This document shows, in pieces, positions 17,419 to 26,900 of a DNA stretch of 64,000 nt (positions are counted from its first letter, which is position 1; each line of letters starts with the position of its first letter). Source of the stretch: Avidehalobacter sp964569265 (GTDB taxonomy: Bacteria; Bacillota; Dehalobacteriia; UBA4068; UBA4997); the NCBI GenBank assembly GCA_964569265.1, contig CAZMTO010000005.1, forward strand, positions 12,290 through 76,289, written 5' to 3'. A program made the position numbers and the translations under genes. The notes under the pieces are model-generated. The model was not told where the DNA came from. It made no database searches and saw only the letters and a list, made by a program, of their open reading frames with translations.

Positions 17419-20400
17419 ATGCCGTTAAATCCCGGAATTAAAAAGGTTATGGTTATTGGCAGCGGCCCCATTGTTATTGGCCAGGCTGCCGAATTTGACT
17501 ACGCCGGCACCCAGGCCTGCCGTGCTTTAAAGCAGGACGGACTGGAGGTGGTGCTGGTAAATTCTAACCCGGCTACCATTATGACCGACAGCGCCATGGC
17601 GGACAAAATTTATATTGAACCGCTGACCCTGCCGGTGCTGCGCCGTATTATAGAAACCGAAAAGCCGGACAGTATTTTGTCTACCCTGGGTGGGCAAACC
17701 GGCCTTACACTTTCTATGCAGTTGGCTAAAGAGGGCTTTTTGGAAAAGCACAATGTGCGCCTGTTGGGTGCGCGCCCCGATACCATTGAGCGTGCCGAAG
17801 ACAGACAACTGTTTAAAGAAGCTATGGAAAAAATCGGCCAGCCGTGTATCCCGTCGGATATTGTAAACACGGTAGATGATGCTGTGGTGTTGGCCGAAAA
17901 GCTTGGCTACCCGGTTATTGTGCGCCCGGCCTTTACCTTGGGCGGCAGCGGCGGCGGCATTGTTAATAACGAAGAAGAACTGCGCGAAATTGCCGATAAC
18001 GGCTTGCGTTTGTCGCCTATACATCAGATTTTGCTGGAAAAATCGGTGGCCGGCTGGAAGGAAATTGAGTTTGAGGTTATGCGCGACAGCGCCGGTAATA
18101 ACATTACCATTTGTTCTATGGAAAACCTTGACCCGGTTGGCGTACACACCGGCGATTCTATCGTAATTGCCCCGGCAGTAACATTGTCGGATAAAGAATA
18201 CCAGATGCTGCGTACTGCGGCGCTGGATATTATTAACGAGCTTAAAGTAGAGGGCGGCTGCAACTGTCAGTTTGCGCTTAATCCCAACAGCTTTGAATAC
18301 GCCGTTATTGAGGTTAACCCCCGTGTATCCCGTTCGTCGGCGCTGGCATCTAAGGCAACGGGTTACCCCATTGCCAAGGTTGCTACCAAAATTGCTATCG
18401 GCTACACCCTCAGCGAAATTAAAAACGCTGTTACCGGCAAAACTGCGGCGGCGTTCGAACCTTCTATCGACTATGTTGTAGTAAAATTCCCCAAGTGGCC
18501 GTTTGATAAATTTGTTTATGCCAAGCGTGATTTAGGCACCCAGATGAAGGCCACCGGCGAGGTTATGGCCATTGGCACTGGCTTTGAACAGGCTTTGATG
18601 AAGGCTGTACGCGGTGCGGAAATCGGTCTTGCCGACCTTAATGCTCACCGCCAGATGGAAATGAGCGACGAAGAAATTAAGGCGGCCCTGCATCATTGCA
18701 CTGACGAGCGCCTGTTTGTGGTTTATCAGGCTATTAAACGCGGTGTGCCCCTGCAGGAAATCAATGATATTACCAAAATTGATATGTGGTTTTTAAGCAA
18801 GCTGCAAAATATTGCCAATATGGAGGCCAGCCTGCGCGAGGGCTTTGATGATGAAAAATATCTGGCGGCCAAGCGTTTGGGCTTCCCGGACAAGGTTATT
18901 ACCAAGCTTTCCGGGCAGCAGGTAACCAACCCGCGCCGCGCTGTTTATAAAATGGTTGACACCTGCGCTGCCGAATTTGCTGCCGAAACACCGTACTTCT
19001 ATTCTACCTATGATGAAGAAAACGAAGCCGAAGAATTTTTGAACGAGCGAAAAGTGCCGCGGCCGACTATTATGGTACTGGGCAGCGGGCCTATACGTAT
19101 CGGTCAGGGCATAGAATTTGACTATGCATCGGTACACTGTGTATGGGCACTGCAAAAAGCCGGATACGAGGTTGTTATCGTAAATAATAACCCCGAAACT
19201 GTTTCGACTGACTTTGATACCGCCGACCGTTTGTACTTTGAGCCTTTGACCGAGGAAGATGTATCTAACATTATTGCTACCGAACAGCCCTTTGGCGTGG
19301 TGGTGGCTTTTGGCGGCCAAACGGCTATTAAGCTTACTAACTTTTTGGATAAAAACGGCATCCGCATTTTGGGTACATCGGCCGACAGCATTGACCGTGC
19401 CGAGGACAGAGGCCGTTTTGATGAGCTGCTGACCAAGCTGAACATTGAACGCCCCAAGGGCGAAACCGTGCGCACCACCGAAGAAGCTTTGGCGGCGGCG
19501 GCAGATGTAGGCTACCCGGTGTTAATGCGTCCTTCTTATGTGTTGGGCGGCCAAAATATGATTATTGCCTTTAATGATGACGATATTAAAGAGTATATGG
19601 CCATTATTTTGGAGCAAAACGCCAATAATCTGGTGCTTATTGATAAATATTTGCAGGGTATAGAGCTGGAGATTGACGCTATATGCGACGGCGAGGATAT
19701 TCTTATCCCCGGCATTATGGAGCATATTGAACGCGCCGGTGTACACTCCGGTGACTCGATTGCCGTATACCCCACCTTTAATATTAACGACGATATGGTG
19801 CAAACCATTGTAGAAACTACCCGCAAGCTGGCAGTAGAGCTGGAAACCCGCGGTCTGGTAAATATTCAGTACCTGATAAAGGATAACCGCCTGTATGTTA
19901 TCGAGGTTAACCCGCGTTCGTCGCGTACTATCCCGTATCTTTCCAAGGTTACCGGTGTGCCGATGGTAGATTTGGCAACCCGTGCTATGCTGGGCGATAA
20001 GCTGGCCGATATGGGCTATGGCACCGGGCTGTATCCTACGCCTATTTACTGCGCGGTAAAGGTGCCGGTGTTCAGCTTTGAAAAGCTGCTGAACGTAGAT
20101 AACCAGCTTGGGCCGGAAATGAAGAGTACCGGTGAGGTTTTGGGCCTTGGGCTTAGCTTTGAAGAAGCTATCTACAAGGGGCTGGTGGCTGCCGGTTATA
20201 ATCTGGACAAGCGCGGCGGCCTGTTTGTTACGGTAAACGACCGTGATAAGGCGGAAATTGTACATATTGTTAAAAAGTTTGCCGATATGGGCTTTGATAT
20301 TTATGCTACCGGCGGTACGCAAAAGGTGCTGGCCGATGCCGGTATCAGCTCACAGTTTGTTGAAAAAATTCATCAGGGTGAAAACAATGCGCTTAAACTG

Positions 20401-21456
20401 ATGGAGGAGGGCAAAATAAGCTTTGTTATCTCTACATCGGCTAAAGGCCGCAACCCCAACAAAGACAGTGTTATTACCCGCCGCAAGGCTGTAGAACGCG
20501 GTATACCCTGCCTTACAGCCATTGATACTGCCAACGTTTTGGCCGACAGCCTGCAAAGCCTGTATACGCAGGACAGTGTTGGTCTGGTAGATATTAACAA
20601 CCTGCGCCGCGAGCCGGAAAAGCTGCAATTTACCAAAATGCAAAGCTGCGGCAACGACTACATCTACTTTAACTGCCTGGAGCAGCACGTTGATAACCCT
20701 GCCGGTTTGGCAGTGCGCCTGTGCAACCGTCATAACGGTGTGGGCGGCGACGGTGTAGTGGTTATCTATCCTTCGGAAGTGGCCGACGTTTATGTAAAGG
20801 TTTATAACGTAGACGGTTCTAACGGCGGCATTGGCGGCAACGCTATACGCTGTGTGGGCAAATACCTGTATGACCACGGTATTGTACAAAAGGACGATAT
20901 TGCTATAGAAACCGATTTTGGTGTAAAAGAGCTTAAGCTTATTAAGCGCAACGGCCGGGTTTGGGGCGCGGCGGTAGATATGGGCAAGCCGAGCCTGGAG
21001 CCTGCCAGCCTGCCGATGCTTGCCGACGGCGACAGCTTTATTAACCGGCCGATAACCGTGCAGGGCGTAGAATATATGGCTACCTGTCTTTCGGTAGGCA
21101 ACCCGCATATGGTTATCTTCTGTGATAATCCGGAGCAGGTGCCGCTGGAAAAAATCGGGCATTATTTTGAACATCACGAGTGGTTCCCGGAGCGCGTAAA
21201 TGTAGAATTTGTACGTGTGTTTGACAAAAATATTTTGGAAATGCGCGTTTGGGAACGCGGCAACGGTTATACCTATGCCTGCGGTACGGGGTCTTGTGCG
21301 GCAGTGGTAGCGGCGGTGCTTAACGGCTACTGCGCCAAAGGAGAAGATATTACCGTTAAGCAGTTGGGCGGCGATCTTATAATAAGCTACGACGGTGAAA
21401 AAATAACCATGACGGGCAGTGCCGAAAAGCTGTTTACCGGTGAGGTTGAGATCTAA
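17419..21456 (+). CDS. carB-dapF: Fusion protein: carbamoyl-phosphate synthase large subunit + diaminopimelate epimerase
   Basis: A single uninterrupted frame of 1345 residues. Residues ~1-1068 are a complete CarB: two ATP-grasp halves (GSGPIVIGQAAEFDYAG near residue 11, its duplicate GSGPIRIGQGIEFDYAS near 555) and the C-terminal MGS-like allosteric domain (DIYATGGTQKVLADAG). Residues ~1070-1345 are a complete DapF: FTKMQSCGNDYIYF at 1071, the first catalytic Cys1145 in GGNAIRC and the second, Cys1288, in YACGTGSCAA. The 143-residue spacing of the two Cys fits DapF. The junction (about PEKLQFTKM, nt 20615-20640) has no stop and no ribosome-binding site before the internal ATG at 20638, so a true fusion is likely. 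CarB makes carbamoyl phosphate; DapF converts LL- to meso-diaminopimelate for lysine and peptidoglycan. Confidence 0.92.
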   Translation: MPLNPGIKKVMVIGSGPIVIGQAAEFDYAGTQACRALKQDGLEVVLVNSNPATIMTDSAMADKIYIEPLTLPVLRRIIETEKPDSILSTLGGQTGLTLSMQLAKEGFLEKHNVRLLGARPDTIERAEDRQLFKEAMEKIGQPCIPSDIVNTVDDAVVLAEKLGYPVIVRPAFTLGGSGGGIVNNEEELREIADNGLRLSPIHQILLEKSVAGWKEIEFEVMRDSAGNNITICSMENLDPVGVHTGDSIVIAPAVTLSDKEYQMLRTAALDIINELKVEGGCNCQFALNPNSFEYAVIEVNPRVSRSSALASKATGYPIAKVATKIAIGYTLSEIKNAVTGKTAAAFEPSIDYVVVKFPKWPFDKFVYAKRDLGTQMKATGEVMAIGTGFEQALMKAVRGAEIGLADLNAHRQMEMSDEEIKAALHHCTDERLFVVYQAIKRGVPLQEINDITKIDMWFLSKLQNIANMEASLREGFDDEKYLAAKRLGFPDKVITKLSGQQVTNPRRAVYKMVDTCAAEFAAETPYFYSTYDEENEAEEFLNERKVPRPTIMVLGSGPIRIGQGIEFDYASVHCVWALQKAGYEVVIVNNNPETVSTDFDTADRLYFEPLTEEDVSNIIATEQPFGVVVAFGGQTAIKLTNFLDKNGIRILGTSADSIDRAEDRGRFDELLTKLNIERPKGETVRTTEEALAAAADVGYPVLMRPSYVLGGQNMIIAFNDDDIKEYMAIILEQNANNLVLIDKYLQGIELEIDAICDGEDILIPGIMEHIERAGVHSGDSIAVYPTFNINDDMVQTIVETTRKLAVELETRGLVNIQYLIKDNRLYVIEVNPRSSRTIPYLSKVTGVPMVDLATRAMLGDKLADMGYGTGLYPTPIYCAVKVPVFSFEKLLNVDNQLGPEMKSTGEVLGLGLSFEEAIYKGLVAAGYNLDKRGGLFVTVNDRDKAEIVHIVKKFADMGFDIYATGGTQKVLADAGISSQFVEKIHQGENNALKLMEEGKISFVISTSAKGRNPNKDSVITRRKAVERGIPCLTAIDTANVLADSLQSLYTQDSVGLVDINNLRREPEKLQFTKMQSCGNDYIYFNCLEQHVDNPAGLAVRLCNRHNGVGGDGVVVIYPSEVADVYVKVYNVDGSNGGIGGNAIRCVGKYLYDHGIVQKDDIAIETDFGVKELKLIKRNGRVWGAAVDMGKPSLEPASLPMLADGDSFINRPITVQGVEYMATCLSVGNPHMVIFCDNPEQVPLEKIGHYFEHHEWFPERVNVEFVRVFDKNILEMRVWERGNGYTYACGTGSCAAVVAAVLNGYCAKGEDITVKQLGGDLIISYDGEKITMTGSAEKLFTGEVEI

Positions 21457-21477
21457 AATTATCAGGCAAAATTTGGT

Positions 21478-21515
21478 AAAAGCCGGGAGATTATTGTTAA
21501 AACTTCCGGCTTTTA
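21478..21515 (+). terminator. Rho-independent terminator after carB-dapF
   Basis: AAAAGCCGG (21478-21486) pairs perfectly with CCGGCTTTT (21506-21514) around a 19-nt loop. The T-stretch is part of the 3' arm. Confidence 0.82.
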
Positions 21516-21537
21516 CTTATAATTGCAAATATTGCGT

Positions 21538-21566
21538 TTGTGTAATTTTTGCGCCGATGATAAAAT
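21538..21566 (+). promoter_or_regulatory. Promoter for the NuoEF-like operon
   Basis: TTGTGT (21538-21543) and TAAAAT (21561-21566) are 17 nt apart, with a TG at 21558-21559. Confidence 0.6.
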
Positions 21567-21631
21567 ATGTATAGATGTTAAAGCAAGGCCGCCAGGGGTG
21601 GGCGGTTTATTGGGTAATAGGAGAAATTTTT

Positions 21632-22126
21632 ATGGCGACTGAACAAAACATTGATGTTAAGCAGCTTGCACCGGTGTTGGCAAAATATAAGGATGTCCCC
21701 GGGGCGCTGATTACCATTTTGCAGCAAACCCAGGATATTTACGGTTATTTGCCGGCGGCGGCGCTGACCGAAATTAGCCGTGCAACCGGCATAAGCCCGG
21801 CCAAAATTATGGGTGTTGCAACTTTTTACACGCAGTTTAGGCTAAACCCTGTGGGCAAATACCTTATAATGCTGTGTCAGGGCACTGCCTGCCACGTTAA
21901 TGGGTCAGATGTTATAGGCGATACCATAAGCAGCGAACTGGGCATTAAAGACGGTGAAACCACGGCAGACGGCCTGTTTACGCTTAAATATGTGGCCTGT
22001 CTGGGGTGTTGTTCTTTGGCACCGGCTATGATGATAAACGATAAGGTTTACGGCAATTTAACAGCCGACACCGTGCGTGCTGTGCTGCGCGGGCTGGCAA
22101 AGGAGGGCGAAAACATTGGCAACTGA
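21632..22126 (+). CDS. NADH dehydrogenase 24-kDa-like (NuoE/HydC) [2Fe-2S] subunit
   Basis: A 164-residue thioredoxin-like [2Fe-2S] protein. The conserved N-terminal part (LITILQQTQDIYGYLP, then ISPAKIMGVATFYTQF) precedes the cluster ligands in CQGTACHVNG (CxxxxC) and VACLGCCSLAPAM (CxxxC). NuoE/HydC subunits accept electrons from the FMN subunit or serve bifurcating enzymes. The ATG at 21632 is 7 nt after AGGAGA. The next gene starts inside its last codons, consistent with a tight complex. Confidence 0.93.
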   Translation: MATEQNIDVKQLAPVLAKYKDVPGALITILQQTQDIYGYLPAAALTEISRATGISPAKIMGVATFYTQFRLNPVGKYLIMLCQGTACHVNGSDVIGDTISSELGIKDGETTADGLFTLKYVACLGCCSLAPAMMINDKVYGNLTADTVRAVLRGLAKEGENIGN

Positions 22127-23876
22127 CTGGCAGATAAAAATTGGCTTGGGTAGCTGTGGTATTGCTGCCGGTGCTTTAAAAACACGGGCGGCGCTTGATG
22201 CTGCCTGCAAACAGGCCGGGCTTAATGTTGAAGCCGGGCGCGTGGGTTGTATTGGCTTGTGCTTTGCCGAGCCGCTGGTAGAGGTTAGCGACGGTACAAA
22301 CAACTGGTTTTATGGCCGGGTAGATGAAGCCGCTGCTGCCAAAATAGTGGCAGAACATATTGTGGGCGGCACCCCGGTAGCCGAGTTGCTGCTTAGCGCC
22401 GATGAAATGCGTTTTTTGCAGCGCCAGCAGCGTATAGTGCTTAAAAACTGCGGCGTTATAGACCCTGAAAGTATTGATGACTATGTGGCACACGGTGGTT
22501 ATGCGGCACTTAAAAAGGCTATTGTCGATATGACCGCCGACGAAATAATCGAGGAAATAAAAACAGCCGGCCTGCGGGGGCGCGGTGGGGCAGGGTTCCC
22601 TACCTGGTTTAAATGGGATGCCTGCCGCAAGGCTGCCGGTGACGAAAAGTATATTATCTGTAATGCCGACGAGGGCGACCCCGGCGCTTTTATGGACAGA
22701 AGCGTGCTGGAAAGTGACCCCCACGCGGTTATAGAGGGTATGGCTATTGCGGCGCGGGCCATTGGCTGTACACAGGGCGTTATCTATGTGCGGGCCGAAT
22801 ATCCGCTTTCTATTCAGCGGCTGGAAATTGCTATGGCGGCAGCGCGCGAGCGTGGCTTTTTGGGCCAAAACATTATGGGCAGTGGCTGGAGCTTTGATAT
22901 TTATATTAAGGCGGGCGCCGGTGCTTTTGTCTGCGGTGAAGAAACGGCACTGCTGGCATCGCTGGAGGGTGAACGCGGTATGCCGCGGCTTAAACCGCCG
23001 TTTCCGGCGGAAAAGGGTTTTTGGCAAAAGCCTTCCAATATCAACAATGTAGAAACCCTTGCCAACGTAGCGTGGATAATAAACCACGGCGGCAGGCAGT
23101 TTGCCAAGCTGGGCACGCAAACCAGTCACGGTACCAAGGTGTTTGCGCTGGCAGGCAAAATTAAACGCGGCGGCCTGGTAGAAGTACCTATGGGGCTTAC
23201 CCTGCGCGAGGTTATTTTTGACATCGGCGGCGGTATTAAAAATGATGCTGCCTTTAAAGCGGTGCAAATGGGCGGCCCGTCGGGCGGGTGCATACCGGCC
23301 GGGCTGCTGGATACCCCTATTGATTACGAAAGTATTAACGCTACCGGTGCTATTATGGGCAGCGGCGGTATGATAATTATGGACGATACTACCTGTATGG
23401 TGGATATGGCGCGGTTCTTTTTGGATTTTACGCAAAAGGAAAGCTGCGGCAAATGTGTGCAATGCCGCATTGGTACCAAACGTATGCTGGAAATTTTGAC
23501 CCGCATTACCGACGGTGAGGGCAAACCCGGCGACATTGAGCTGCTTTGCGAGCTGGGCGAGGCCATTAAAAGCGGCGCTCTGTGCGGCTTGGGGGCATCG
23601 GCGCCCAACCCGGCGCTTAGCACGGTGCGTTATTTTATGGATGAATATAAGGCGCATATTGAAGAACACCGCTGCCCCGCCAAGGCTTGCAGCAAGCTGG
23701 TAAGCTATTATATTAAGCCTGCCGATTGCCGCGGATGTTCGCTGTGTGCGCGTAAATGCCCGGTGGGTGCTATAGACGGCGAGCTGCGTGAGGTATTTGT
23801 TATTGATCAGGATAAATGCATAAAATGCGGCCAATGTGCGGCAGCCTGCCGCTTTGGTGCGGTTGAGCGCAGATAG
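22116..23876 (+). CDS. NADH-oxidising FMN/Fe-S subunit (NuoF/HydB-like)
   Basis: A 586-residue flavoprotein of the HydB/NuoF group. An N-terminal thioredoxin-like [2Fe-2S] domain (GLGSCGIAAGA, later VGCIGLCFAEP) is followed by the NADH/FMN domain (GRGGAGFPTWFKWDACRK and CNADEGDPGAFMDR), an SLBB region, the [4Fe-4S] site SCGKCVQCRIGTKRM, and a C-terminal two-cluster ferredoxin domain (CRGCSLCARKCPVGAI and CIKCGQCAAACRFGAV). The extra ends match soluble hydrogenase or formate-dehydrogenase partner subunits rather than classical complex I. The TTG at 22116 has AGGAGG 9 nt upstream and overlaps nuoE by 11 nt; upstream in-frame GTG codons lack such a site. Confidence 0.93.
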   Translation: MATDWQIKIGLGSCGIAAGALKTRAALDAACKQAGLNVEAGRVGCIGLCFAEPLVEVSDGTNNWFYGRVDEAAAAKIVAEHIVGGTPVAELLLSADEMRFLQRQQRIVLKNCGVIDPESIDDYVAHGGYAALKKAIVDMTADEIIEEIKTAGLRGRGGAGFPTWFKWDACRKAAGDEKYIICNADEGDPGAFMDRSVLESDPHAVIEGMAIAARAIGCTQGVIYVRAEYPLSIQRLEIAMAAARERGFLGQNIMGSGWSFDIYIKAGAGAFVCGEETALLASLEGERGMPRLKPPFPAEKGFWQKPSNINNVETLANVAWIINHGGRQFAKLGTQTSHGTKVFALAGKIKRGGLVEVPMGLTLREVIFDIGGGIKNDAAFKAVQMGGPSGGCIPAGLLDTPIDYESINATGAIMGSGGMIIMDDTTCMVDMARFFLDFTQKESCGKCVQCRIGTKRMLEILTRITDGEGKPGDIELLCELGEAIKSGALCGLGASAPNPALSTVRYFMDEYKAHIEEHRCPAKACSKLVSYYIKPADCRGCSLCARKCPVGAIDGELREVFVIDQDKCIKCGQCAAACRFGAVERR

Positions 23877-23901
23877 CGGTTTAAATAAAGGAGTGCTTTT
23901 A

Positions 23902-26900
23902 ATGATACAAATCAATATCACCATAAACGGACAACAAATTGCAGCCAACCCCGGCGAAACTATTTTGCAGGCGGCACGGCGGCATAACATAGAAATCCCC
24001 ACCCTTTGCCACGACGATGGCTTGGCGCCTTATGGGGCGTGCGGCCTTTGCGTGGTAGCGGTACAGGGCAGCAATAAACTGCTGCGTGCCTGTGCTACGG
24101 TGGTGGCAGAAGGTCAGGTTATTTATACCGATACCGACGAGGTTAAAAAGGCCCGCCAAACCGCGCTTGAGCTGCTGCTTTCCAATCATCGGGGAGATTG
24201 TATTGCCCCCTGTAGGGCGGCTTGCCCGGCTGGCAGCGATTGTCAGGCTTATGTGGGGCTTATTGCCAACAACCGCTTTGCCGAGGCTGCACAGGTAATT
24301 AAAGAAAGCTATCCGCTGGGGGCATCACTGGGGCGCATATGCCCGCACCCCTGCGAGGCTGCCTGCCGCCGTGCCAAGGTGGAACATCCGCTTAATCTGG
24401 CGCGTTTAAAGCAGTTTGCCGCCGATATGGACTTAAACAGCGGCGAACCTTATCTGCCGGTGCCAGAACCTGCTACCGGCAAACGTGTGGCTATTGTGGG
24501 CAGTGGCCCGGCCGGGCTTACTATGGCGTATTTTTTGGCGCTAAAAGGGCATAAAGCCGAAATTTTTGAAATGATGCCCCAGCCCGGCGGTATGCTGCGT
24601 TACGGTATACCGGAATATCGCCTGCCGAAAAATATTTTGGATTTGGAAATAAAGCAGATAAAGCGCCTGGGTGTAGAAATTTACTGCGGTCAGCGTTTGG
24701 GCGGCAACCTGCAATTTGCTGATTTACAGCGCCACTATGATGCGGTGTATTTGGCTTGCGGTGCGTGGCAAAGTGCCGGCTTAAATATCCCCGGCGAAGA
24801 TTTGCAGGGCGTGGTAGGCGGCATTGACTTTTTGGGCAATGTAGCGCTGGGTAATTTAACGCGCCTTAGCGGCCGTGTGGCTGTTGTGGGCGGCGGCAAT
24901 ACCGCTATGGATGCCTGCCGTACTGCCGTGCGCCTTGGTGCCAGCGAGGTTTATATTTTGTATCGCCGTACCGAAGCGGAAATGCCGGCGGAAATGACGG
25001 AAATTCGTGAGGCTGCCGAAGAAGGCGTGCAGTTTAAATTTTTGGTAGCGCCCACCCGTATTGCCGGTGTTGACGGGCGTGTAATAGGCATTGAATTGCA
25101 GCAGATGGAGCTGGGTGAGCCAGACGAAAGCGGGCGCAGACGCCCGGTGCCGGTAGAAGGCGGCTTAGAGGTGCTGCCGGTGGATACCGTTATTGCGGCC
25201 ATTGGGCAAAAGGTGCTGCCTCTTGACTTGGGTGATGCCACTGACAAGCTTAAATATACGGCGTGGCGTACCATTGCTGCCGAAGCCGGAACCTATGCAA
25301 CATCTATACCCGGCGTGTTTGCCGGCGGTGATGCCATAAACGATGGGCCCGGTATTGCCGTGCAGGCAGTGGCACACGCCAAGGAATGTGCCGCGGTTAT
25401 TGACAGCTATTTAAAGGGTGATATGCAGCCGGTTAGCAAGCCCTATTATTCGGCTACCGGCGAACCTGCCCCGGAAGAATTTGCCGCCAAGGTACGGGTT
25501 AACCGGGTATCTATCAGCTTTTTACACCCGGAATTCCGCAAATCCAGTTTTACCGAGGTAACCAAGGGATATGACCCCGAGGAGGCTATTTACGAGGCCA
25601 GCCGTTGCTTGGAATGTGGCTGCGGAGATGTTTATGAATGTAAGCTGCTTAAATATGCGCAGCAATATAATGTGGAGCCGCAAAAATTTGCCGGTGAAGT
25701 AAAGCACAGCCCCAAGGACACTTCTCATCCGTATATTGTGCGAGACCCCGACAAGTGTATTTTGTGCGGCAACTGTGTACGCGCCTGTGAAGAAGTTTGC
25801 GGTATGGGCACCATTGGCCTGCTGGGCCGCGGCTTTGACACCACTGTTAATGCCGATTTTGGTTTGCCGCTGGGCAGCAGCAGTTGCGTAAGCTGTGGCC
25901 AGTGTGCGGCGGTTTGCCCCACCGGTGCCCTGCAGGAAAAACAGCCGTGGATGAAGCCGGTGCCGCTTAATACCGTGGCTGATGACAGCGTTTGTACTAT
26001 GTGCGGCAATGCCTGCAAGCTAAAGGTACACCACAAGGGAGATTATATAACCAAGGTAACGCCGACTGACGGCGACTGTCTGTGTCAGGACGGGCGTTTT
26101 GGCTACCCCTATGCTATGACGTCTACCGGCAAACCCAGCGCGGGCATTGATTACGGCGAGGGTATGATGCAGGTAGCATCGATGAGCGCGGTAAAGGCAG
26201 TGGCAGCGGCGGTAAATTCGCTGCGGGAATCTGTTGGTGCTGATGTTATCGGTGTGGCGGTAGGCGATGAATTGTCGGCAGAGGAACTGTATTTGGCGCA
26301 TAAGCTGGCGGTTGAAGGTATTGGTACCGAAAATATTTACGCACCCAATGCCGGGGTATCGGGCTTAAAGCTGATGACCGGTGTTGGCTGTTCTACCGCA
26401 GTGCTTGATGATGTTGAACAGGCCGATGTGGTGCTGGCGGTTGGTAATCGCCTGTTTGAAAGTTACCCGCTGGCGGCGGCACGGCTGGTAAAGGCTGCTA
26501 AGGGCGGCGCGCGCCTGTTGCTGCTGGCTGATGACCCCGGTGCTTTGGCGCACTATGCCGAGGTATACCCGCTGGATAATAAAATTGACCTGCTGCTGTC
26601 GGTTTATCAGGGGGCGGCAGACGATGCTGCTGCGGCTGTAAATGCGGCGCTGAGCGCTGCTGCCAAAGGGGTGCTGGTATACGATGCCAGCCGGTTAGAT
26701 GTGCCGGCACAGGCGGTTTTGGCGGCTATGGCAGTAAAATATAATGCCGGGGTGCTGCAACTGCAAAACGGCGTGGGCAGCCGGATGATACAGGAGCTGG
26801 GCATTGTGCGTGACCTGCACCGGTTAAAGGCAGATATTGAGGACGGCAAGCTTAAAGCTATGCTGCTGTTTGGCGTAGACCTGCCGGCGCTTTTGGCGGA

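Noticed and set aside
16269..17471. A 400-codon open frame on the - strand
   Set aside because: It is antisense to carA, whose motifs are intact. The translation is a His/Asn-rich shadow without recognisable domains.
20638..21456. dapF as a separate gene starting at the internal ATG
   Set aside because: The frame is continuous with carB, and no ribosome-binding site precedes 20638. Fusion is the simpler reading, though internal initiation is not excluded by sequence alone.
22176..24002. A 608-codon open frame on the - strand
   Set aside because: It lies entirely antisense to the NuoF-like gene, has no ribosome-binding site, shows low-complexity His/Arg-rich translation typical of a shadow frame, and the + strand gene has full family motifs.
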